Of a stretch of DNA of 64,000 nt, positions 47,341 through 53,945 are shown one piece after another. The DNA comes from Komagataella phaffii GS115 (Eukaryota > Ascomycota > Pichiomycetes > Pichiales > Pichiaceae). Position 1 is the stretch's first letter; each line of letters starts with the position of its first letter. The notes under the pieces are model-generated. The model worked only from the letters and a program-made list of their open reading frames with translations, did no database searches and had not been told where the DNA came from. The DNA lies in assembly GCF_000027005.1 (NCBI RefSeq), contig NC_012966.1, forward strand, positions 682,001 through 746,000, read 5' to 3'. A program made the position numbers and the translations under genes.

Positions 47341-48399
47341 ATGTTCAAAACGTTACTACTGCCACTTGTTTTATGGGAAGCAAGGGTCCTTGCAGAAAAT
47401 GAGGACGAGCTTGGCATACCATTTCATATCGTTAATACTTTACCCGAAGATGAGTACTACAATTCAACTGCAAGTAGGTACATTGATACTCTTTGGGGCA
47501 CACAGGCAAATGCAATTGCTGTTGCTGGATATTATTATGAGCAGTTAATCATCCAAGAAGTTTTATTCACCCTAACTACCGATGGTATATTGCAAGGCAA
47601 TGACTCTGACTCTAAGGTTGAAGTAACTTCACCAGGTGGTCGTTTGACGTACAGGGAAGAAAATGAGGGTACTCCCGGATTCTCTCTAGATCTCAATGAC
47701 CCACCTGCCCTTTTGCTGGATGGAGCAACACCAACAATATGGATCTGTCCATCAGGTAATACTCCTGAGGTACACATCTACGACGAGTCACCCGGAGATG
47801 ACTGTCTTGAATATTTAGTTTCGGTTCAACCCTTGGAGCCAGGTACAATTGATCCACCAGGTGATGGTGATGATGGCCCAGGCGACGGTGATGATGGCCC
47901 AGGCGACGGTGATGATGGCCCAGGCGATGGTGATGACGGTCCAGGTGATGGTGATGATGGCCCAGGCGATGGTGACGATGGCCCAGGCGATGGTGATGAC
48001 GGTCCAGGCGATGGTGACGATGGCCCAGGCGATGGTGATGATAGCCCAGGCGACGGCGACGATGGTCCAGGTGGTGGCTCTGGTGGTGGCTCTGGTGGTG
48101 GATCTGGTGGTGGATCTGGTGGAGGTTCTGGTGATGGATCTGGTGGTGGTGATGATGAGGACGACACAACTACTACTACAAGTAGTTCAACCACCTCAAG
48201 CCCTGCAACTAGTCCAACCACCTCTACAACATCAGCTACAGGTACTTCAACCCCAACAAGCACGCCAGGGACTACCACTTCAGCTCCCACGACGACTTCT
48301 AGCCCAGAAGCAACCAACGCTGGTGGAGCCGCCAACCTAGTTGGCCCTAATGGGCTGCCGGGATTGATTGGAGGGGTAGCAATTGCTCTACTGATTTAA
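47341..48399 (+). CDS. GPI-type cell-wall protein with PGDGDD repeats (array member 4)
   Basis: A 352-residue protein with a signal peptide (MFKTLLLPLVLWEARVLAEN), the array-family head (GTPGFSLDLNDPPALLLDGATPTIWIC; DESPGDDC) with several N-glycosylation sites, ten PGDGDDG units, five GGGS-type units, a Ser/Thr-rich region and the GPI tail NGLPGLIGGVAIALLI. Upstream in-frame ATGs exist at 47302 and 47335. The 47302 ATG is conserved in the duplicate but frame-shifted there, which argues against its use. This is the sister gene of member 5; their last 80 residues are nearly identical, while their stalks differ completely in composition. Confidence 0.8.
   Translation: MFKTLLLPLVLWEARVLAENEDELGIPFHIVNTLPEDEYYNSTASRYIDTLWGTQANAIAVAGYYYEQLIIQEVLFTLTTDGILQGNDSDSKVEVTSPGGRLTYREENEGTPGFSLDLNDPPALLLDGATPTIWICPSGNTPEVHIYDESPGDDCLEYLVSVQPLEPGTIDPPGDGDDGPGDGDDGPGDGDDGPGDGDDGPGDGDDGPGDGDDGPGDGDDGPGDGDDGPGDGDDSPGDGDDGPGGGSGGGSGGGSGGGSGGGSGDGSGGGDDEDDTTTTTSSSTTSSPATSPTTSTTSATGTSTPTSTPGTTTSAPTTTSSPEATNAGGAANLVGPNGLPGLIGGVAIALLI
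47857..48066 (+). repeat. Ten 21-bp repeats encoding PGDGDDG
   Basis: Ten in-frame 21-bp units from 47857 to 48066 encode PGDGDDG (one has Ser at position 7). A short GGGS series follows to about 48130. Confidence 0.92.
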
Positions 48400-49156
48400 T
48401 TACCACCCGCTGTAACTATGAAATGGCAGCGAACCCCTGTGAAACCCCTTATTATACTTGAAATTTCATGTACTCTAAAAATGCCATTTTAATTTCAATT
48501 TTTGATTACTGTAGGAACCCCTAGTCAAAAACGTCGTTCGTTACACTCTCCTTCGACCATTCATGAGCTTAACTGAATCAGACTTGCCCTTGACCAGACA
48601 AGAGGGGCTGAAACCGTTGAAGGTGGAAGTCCACTTTGGAATTTCATAAACTAAAAATAGGTGATATTAATTTTCAAGTACCGAAAGGAAATAGTTGTGC
48701 GTGCGGTAGGCAATTAAAGCCGGTGAAGACAATTGCATCCTGAGGCAAGTGGTACTTTTCCTCCTAATTTGTCAGGGGAACGGTATGCAAAACCTGTAAC
48801 ATGAATTCCACCGCGAGAACAAATCTCTGACTTGGATTGAAACAAGCGCATTCCTGCTGTCATCGAACGATAACACCACTTAATATGTCGACTTTTCTCT
48901 TGAATATTGGCGACCACATCCTTGCATACGCTCCCAGTACATACAGAACAAGTGTGGGAGCGAATATTGACCCGACTTATTTATGCAACATTCGAGCTCA
49001 TGGCAAAAACACACTTTAACCACTAGCTTTAGCACAATAACCAACACTAGCCAACTTGTGATGGCAGTTATTCTTAGTGGCAGCAGCTACTCTGTTGGGT
49101 CACCCTGAGCAAAAAGTTTCCCGATACTGTAGAAGACACCTGATCATCCCTGCTCG
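48400..49156. other. Intergenic region between array members 4 and 5
   Basis: No supported gene. It consists of the 3' flank of unit A and, from about 48710, the upstream part of unit B. Confidence 0.5.
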
Positions 49157-49297
49157 CCAAGAAAGATGGCTATTATACGTACATGCATCAAATAAAGTGC
49201 ACATCACCTTCCGCTTTTAGCCTCAAAAGACCCCATCAGGCCAGGATGAAATATCAAAAATAGTCAATTAGCATCTTTACTGGGAGGTGTATAAATA
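49157..49297 (+). promoter_or_regulatory. Shared wall-protein promoter module, copy 4
   Basis: CCAAGAAA at 49157, TAGCCTCAAAA at 49218 and TATAAATA at 49290, spacings 61 and 72 bp. The TATA box is followed by GCCATGTGCCACGTCTT, shared with copy 3. Confidence 0.6.
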
Positions 49298-49341
49298 GCC
49301 ATGTGCCACGTCTTAGAGGGCAGTTTATTTTGCTAATGTTA

Positions 49342-50400
49342 ATGTTTAAAAAGTTACTACCCCTTGTTTTATTGAAAGCAAAGGTCTTTGCAGATGATAC
49401 GGATTGGCATGCTTCCCCCGTCACATTTCGAATTGTCAACATTCGACCCGAGCCACCGTACAATGGAACAGGCACCAGAGTGGGTTATTGGAGCGTACAG
49501 GATGGTGTGATTGTTGACACTGGCCTCGCAATCGAATTTTTTTTAAATGACACTGTATTGCAAGGTAATGGCTCTAACTCTAAACTTGAAGTGACCTCAC
49601 CGGGAGGCCGTTTGACGTTCAATGAAGAAAATGAGGGTACCACCGGATTTTCTATAGTTTTAAACGATTCAGCAGAACTTTTACTGAATGGAGCAGCCCC
49701 GACAGTATGGATCTGTCAGTCTGGAGATACTTCTGAAATACACATCTACGACGAGTCACCCGGGGATGACTGTGAACAATATCACGTTGCTCTAGAATCT
49801 GAACAGTTTAGTTCGATTCCAGAGGACCCGTGCGATAATCCAGAGTACGCCGACGAATGTGACGACGCCGGAGGATCCGGTGGTGGATCTAGTGGTGGTA
49901 ATGATGGTGGATCTGGTGGTGGATCTGGAGGTGGATCTGGAGGTGGATCAGGTGGTGGATCAGGTGGTGGTTCTGGTGGAGGATCTGGTGGTGGTTCTGG
50001 TGGTGGATCAGGAGGTGGATCTGGTGGTGGCTCTGGTGGTGGATCAGGAGGTGGATCCGGTGGTGGTAATGATGGTGGTTCTGGTGGTGGTAATGATGGC
50101 GGTAATGACGGTGGTTCTGGTGGAGGATCTGGAGGAAGTTCTGGTGGTGGTGATGATGAGGACGACACAAGTACTACTACAAGTGGTTCAACCACCTCAA
50201 GCCCTGCAACTAGTCCAACCACCTCTACAACATCAGCTACAGGTACTTCAACCCCGACAAGCGCACCAGGGACTACCACTTCAGCTCCCACGACGACTTC
50301 TAGCCCAGAAGCAACCAACGCTGGTGGAGCCGTCAATCTAGTTGGTCCTAATGGGCTGTCAGGATTGATTGGAGGGGTAGCAATTGCTCTACTGATTTAA
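49342..50400 (+). CDS. GPI-type cell-wall protein with a natural GGGS-repeat stalk (array member 5)
   Basis: A 352-residue protein: signal peptide (MFKKLLPLVLLKAKVFADD); array-family head (GYWSVQDGVIVDTG; GTTGFSIVLNDSAELLLNGAAPTVWIC; DESPGDDC); a short ECDDAGG junction with Cys; then a Gly/Ser stalk of nearly 100 residues including twelve uninterrupted GGGS units, broken later by GGND units; a DDEDD patch; a Ser/Thr region; and GPI tail NGLSGLIGGVAIALLI. ATG 49342 (or 49336) is chosen because the next ATG upstream, 49301, leads to a stop after 11 codons. The stalk should be flexible, unlike the acidic stalks of members 2 and 4. Confidence 0.8.
   Translation: MFKKLLPLVLLKAKVFADDTDWHASPVTFRIVNIRPEPPYNGTGTRVGYWSVQDGVIVDTGLAIEFFLNDTVLQGNGSNSKLEVTSPGGRLTFNEENEGTTGFSIVLNDSAELLLNGAAPTVWICQSGDTSEIHIYDESPGDDCEQYHVALESEQFSSIPEDPCDNPEYADECDDAGGSGGGSSGGNDGGSGGGSGGGSGGGSGGGSGGGSGGGSGGGSGGGSGGGSGGGSGGGSGGGSGGGNDGGSGGGNDGGNDGGSGGGSGGSSGGGDDEDDTSTTTSGSTTSSPATSPTTSTTSATGTSTPTSAPGTTTSAPTTTSSPEATNAGGAVNLVGPNGLSGLIGGVAIALLI
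49915..50058 (+). repeat. Twelve consecutive 12-bp repeats encoding GGGS
   Basis: Twelve uninterrupted in-frame units of GGN GGN GGN TCN, with mixed silent bases. Related GGND and GGSS units extend the low-complexity zone from about 49870 to 50150. Confidence 0.93.
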
Positions 50401-51353
50401 TTACCATCCGCTGTAACTATGAAACGGCAGCCAACCACTGCGGAACCCCTTATTACACTTAATTTCACCTACTTTGAAAAATTTATTTTGGTGTTATCTT
50501 TGATAACTGTGATGGATTTCAAACTAAGTGCCTCGTCCTTTACACAGTCCACGTACAAAAAAGAACTTTCATTTGGTTCCAGAATGTTCGCCTTACTACA
50601 TGGCAGGGGACTCAAAACATTGAGCGTGGGGTCCACTGCTGAATCCGATCCATCAAAAGTACTTGAGACCAAATATCAACTATCTGAAAGGATAGAATTG
50701 ATACAAGATGATTCACCCACCTTGTTTCTCTAAGCTTTTTCGAGTAACCCATTACATGTGTGCCAGCGTGATGCACGGAGTAGACTGATTCCCAACGTTC
50801 TGCTCGTATATGTTTGGAATATAAAATTTAAGTTTATTTGCCTTGCCGTGTTTACTACTGCAATCCCCTGTTACTTTTTCTTAGATTAGCGGTAAGTCAT
50901 TACAGTACTAACTATGACGTGTTTTTGCAGTTTAGTCGCCGGTATTGATGTGCTTTCTCAATTTTATGCTAATCAACCTTACCACATGCGTTAAAGTTGT
51001 GTGTTGGATCGGGACATGTAGGAATAGTTTGTTAATACTGTATGTGTGGTAAGAAAGAGTATACAGGCATGTAATATAAGATGGAGAGATTAACTACAAA
51101 ACTATACCTACTGTTAGTATCGCATCTTCCAGAATTTTTGAACACCCATAAACACTTGTCATTAAACCGACGTGACCCTATTCCATGTAGAGTAACTTGA
51201 AGCATCATTGTGGCATTCCCTCAAATCTTAATAAATAACTACATCACTGGGTAGTTTGAATACGTTTATTGCGAAGAAGTAGTGATCATCCAGTGATCAA
51301 TCGCACTATCAGCTCCACTTACCCTATATAGAAGTACTTTGAAATAAGCTTTC
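50401..51353. other. Intergenic region between array member 5 and the 5S rRNA gene
   Basis: No supported gene. The first 240 bases are the right end of duplication unit B. A 104-codon frame at 50419-50733 is not kept in unit A. The sequence just before the 5S gene has TATATAG at about 51326, which may position Pol III. Confidence 0.45.
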
Positions 51354-51474
51354 GGTTGCGGCCATATCTAGCAGAAAGCACCGTTTCCCGTCCGATCAAC
51401 CGTAGTTAAGCTGCTAAGAGCCTGACCGAGTAGTGTAGTGGGAGACCATACGCGAAACTCAGGTGCTGCAATCT
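51354..51474 (+). rRNA. 5S ribosomal RNA
   Basis: A 121-base sequence starting GGTTGCGGCCATATCTAGCA and ending GGTGCTGCAATCT matches S. cerevisiae 5S rRNA in length and at nearly every position. It includes the internal control region (AAGCTGCTAAGAGCCTGACC) and the GGGAGACCATACGCGAAACTC block. Ends pair to form helix I (GGTTGCGGC with GCTGCAATC). A T-run (51476-51480) gives the Pol III terminator. No other rRNA lies nearby, so it is a dispersed copy outside the rDNA array, a known arrangement in several yeasts. Confidence 0.97.
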
Positions 51475-52109
51475 CTTTTTGTCTCTCTAACATTCACCTG
51501 ATCTCTCTATCTCATCACAGACTGTCAAAATCATTTATTAAAATGTACAATTGCAATCTATAGTGGGTTCAGACTTGCATTTTTTTTCATCTTGCTCGTC
51601 TAGCAAAACAGGTCCTCAATTGAGTTCAATTTTCAGGCGCTGGCCACCTGTGTTTTACCAGAACAGATCGTCCCTATTCGTTGTACTCCAATCAAGACGG
51701 GCTTCAATTGCAGATACAGGAAGGTATTGAAGGTCCAATTGAGATATGAAGATTTAACACATGGCAAAGTTCTGCACGCTCACTCCGTCTTCACAACTGG
51801 GACAATGAAGCCAGATTTTCCAGACACCGAGTTTTACAAGAAACACAGTGCTTATCCCGTTGGCACGGTCCGGATTCGCAAACAAAGGGAATAAAATGTC
51901 CGCATAAGTTTTGAGCTTGTTTTCCTACTGTAAACTTTTCAGTGTACGAACGCCCGAGCCAATTGATAAATCTAGGTAGAGCAGCTGTTGCAACTAGTTT
52001 ACAGGAAATGAATACAGCATTAATCAGAAACAAAGAATTAAAAAACCTAAATCAAAAGAAAATCAGATGGCATATCATGCGCATGGAGAAGAAATCGACT
52101 GGACTAACC
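51475..52109. other. Intergenic region with two open stretches of uncertain coding status
   Basis: A 96-codon open stretch without ATG (51604-51894, plus strand) reads as a plausible protein end (ATCVLPEQIVPIRCTPIK..., ending TVRIRKQRE). A second stretch from 51942 to 52133 begins only at a GTG. A pyrimidine-AG (CTTTTCAG, ending 51942) precedes the second. They may be relics or exons of something decayed, or chance; I do not call genes. Confidence 0.25.
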
Positions 52110-53945
52110 TCAAATGAATACCGCTGCAAATAGAGTACCAATTATACTCAACGCAGTGTTTAGTCGTACACTTAACCAAGATGCTCCATTAGAAGGAGAA
52201 ACTTGGTAAACAGTAGATGATGATATGGTATGTGTCACAGTAGAAGAAGCTTTTTCCTCACTCTTAACAGTATGAGGGATACTAGAGGCATGATAATCAC
52301 TTAAACTGCCAGTGACAGTGTCAATAGCACTATGTGAACCACTAACAGTTGTAACTGTGCCAAGTTTCGTACTAGTCTTTTCCTCTGGTTTCACGTCCGT
52401 CGTCAGTGCTGTTTTGTAGCTGTGGCTACTTACAGAGGCACCGTCCGTTTTGACTACAGTGGTAGTTCTGGAAGAAGTGCCATGAGGTTGAGAAATAATA
52501 ATAGTCACAGTCTCATTTGAAATTTTTGGAGTAACTGTGATCGTTTTGGGTATAGTACAAACAGGGCAGGAAATAAATTGTGTGACAGTGTTAATTTTAG
52601 TCCATGTGCTGGTAGATGCTGAAATCGAAGTGTTCAAGTACTTAATTGGAGTCTCAATAATCACAGTTCCTGGCTCCGTGCCACTTGCAGGAACCGTGTG
52701 AGTAGTTTCGTAAGTACCAGTCCAAGGTTTAGTGGTAGTGACATAGGTCACTGGAGTCTCGATCACAACAGTTCCTGGCTCAGTGCCTGTTGGTGGAACG
52801 GTGTAAGTGGTTTCATAAGTGCCGGTCCATGGTTGGGTTGTGGTCACATAGGTCACCGGAGTTTCGATCACAACAGTTCCTGGCTCAGTTCCGGTCGGTG
52901 GAACTGTGTAAGTGGTTTCATAAGTGCCGGTCCATGGTTGGGTTGTGGTCACATAGGTCACCGGAGTTTCGATCACAACAGTTCCTGGTTCAGTTCCGGT
53001 CGGTGGAACTGTGTAAGTTGTCTCGTAAGTGCCGGTCCATGGTTGGGTTGTGGTCACGTACGTTTCACAGTCATCTCCTGGACAGCAGACATTTTCACAC
53101 TCACAAACGTCTCTCCTTCTAAGTGGGTCTGATGTTGGCACTGCTCCACAACAAACTGCTTCACAATCAGTAATTTCGGGAGTCTCGATCACAACGGTTC
53201 CTGGCTCAGTTCCGGTCGGTGGAATTGTGTAAGTTGTCTCGTAAGTGCCGGTCCATGGTTGGGTAGTAGTCACATAGGTCACCGGAGTCTCGATCACAAC
53301 GGTTCCTGGCTCAGTTCCGGTCGGTGGAACTGTGTAAGTGGTTTCATAAGTGCCGGTCCATGGTTGGGTTGTGGTCACGTACGTTTCACAGTCATCTCCT
53401 GGACAGCAGACATTTTCACACTCACAAACGTCTCTCCTTCTAAGTGGGTCTGATGTTGGCACTGCTCCACAACAAACTGCTTCACAATCAGTAATTTCGG
53501 GAGTCTCGATCACAACAGTTCCTGGCTCAGTACCCGAAGGCGGAACCGTGTAGGTGGTCTCGTAAGTGCCTGTCCATGGTTGGGTTGTGGTCACGTACGT
53601 TTCACAGTCATCTCCTGGACAGCAGACATTTTCACACTCACAGACGTCTCTCCTTTTAAGTGGGTCTGATGTTGGCACTGCTCCACAACAAACTGCCTCA
53701 CAATCAATAATCTCTCGTTTAGCATTTAAACCGGGGTCAAATTGATCATTTCCAATAAGTTTGTACTCATAAGGAGCTTCACCTATCACAGCTCTCTCTG
53801 TTCCTGTTGGCGTTACAGTCCTTAATGCTTCAAGTGTACTAGTCCAGTACGTAGTATGGCTGGACCATTCCGTTTTTTTAGGGACTTCTGCAAGAACAGA
53901 AAACAACTGTAGCAGAACCGAAAGCAGAATCGTAAGTTTTGTCAT
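52110..53945 (-). CDS. Flocculin-repeat GPI protein with three Cys-rich modules
   Basis: A 611-residue cell-surface protein. Signal peptide at residues 1-19 (MTKLTILLSVLLQLFSVLAE). A diverged flocculin-like segment (30-60) is followed by residues 81-434 built from three 35-residue modules with eight cysteines each (C-x3-CC-x14-C-x-C-x3-CC-x4-C) and seven 35-residue flocculin repeats (TTTQPWTGTYETTYTVPP...). A Ser/Thr-rich region and a hydrophobic GPI tail (SIIGTLFAAVFI) end it. Each Cys module contains a KRR or RRR site and an AKRE precedes the first, suggesting Kex2 processing. There is no PA14 or Flo11 adhesin domain at the N-terminus. ATG 53945 starts at the signal peptide; the upstream extension is rejected. 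Confidence 0.8.
   Translation of the reverse strand: MTKLTILLSVLLQLFSVLAEVPKKTEWSSHTTYWTSTLEALRTVTPTGTERAVIGEAPYEYKLIGNDQFDPGLNAKREIIDCEAVCCGAVPTSDPLKRRDVCECENVCCPGDDCETYVTTTQPWTGTYETTYTVPPSGTEPGTVVIETPEITDCEAVCCGAVPTSDPLRRRDVCECENVCCPGDDCETYVTTTQPWTGTYETTYTVPPTGTEPGTVVIETPVTYVTTTQPWTGTYETTYTIPPTGTEPGTVVIETPEITDCEAVCCGAVPTSDPLRRRDVCECENVCCPGDDCETYVTTTQPWTGTYETTYTVPPTGTEPGTVVIETPVTYVTTTQPWTGTYETTYTVPPTGTEPGTVVIETPVTYVTTTQPWTGTYETTYTVPPTGTEPGTVVIETPVTYVTTTKPWTGTYETTHTVPASGTEPGTVIIETPIKYLNTSISASTSTWTKINTVTQFISCPVCTIPKTITVTPKISNETVTIIISQPHGTSSRTTTVVKTDGASVSSHSYKTALTTDVKPEEKTSTKLGTVTTVSGSHSAIDTVTGSLSDYHASSIPHTVKSEEKASSTVTHTISSSTVYQVSPSNGASWLSVRLNTALSIIGTLFAAVFI
52644..53705 (-). repeat. Composite repeat block: three Cys modules and seven flocculin repeats
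   Basis: Order from the protein N-terminus: Cys-Floc-Cys-Floc-Floc-Cys-Floc-Floc-Floc-Floc. Each unit is 105 bp, plus a 6-bp linker before Cys modules. Cys modules start at 53705, 53489 and 53168 (minus strand), 216 and 321 bp apart. Near-identity at silent sites implies recent expansion. Confidence 0.92.

Larger units (their letters stand above)
46730..48640 (+). repeat. Tandem duplication, unit A (wall-protein member 4)
   Basis: Unit A matches unit B (48710-50640) through the upstream region, the head-coding sequence, the Ser/Thr region, the GPI tail and part of the 3' flank. Similarity is patchy upstream (shared blocks such as GCTCGCCAAGAAAGATG and GCCTCAAAAGACCCCATCA) and very high over the last 250 coding bases. 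Limits are approximate, read by eye. Confidence 0.75.
48710..50640 (+). repeat. Tandem duplication, unit B (wall-protein member 5)
   Basis: Second copy of the duplicated block described for unit A. The period is about 2 kb. The two coding regions have identical total length (1059 bp) although the repeat stalks have different units, probably coincidence. Confidence 0.75.

Noticed and set aside
50419..50733. 104-codon frame after array member 5
   Set aside because: The corresponding sequence in duplication unit A does not keep the frame, so it is not under coding constraint.
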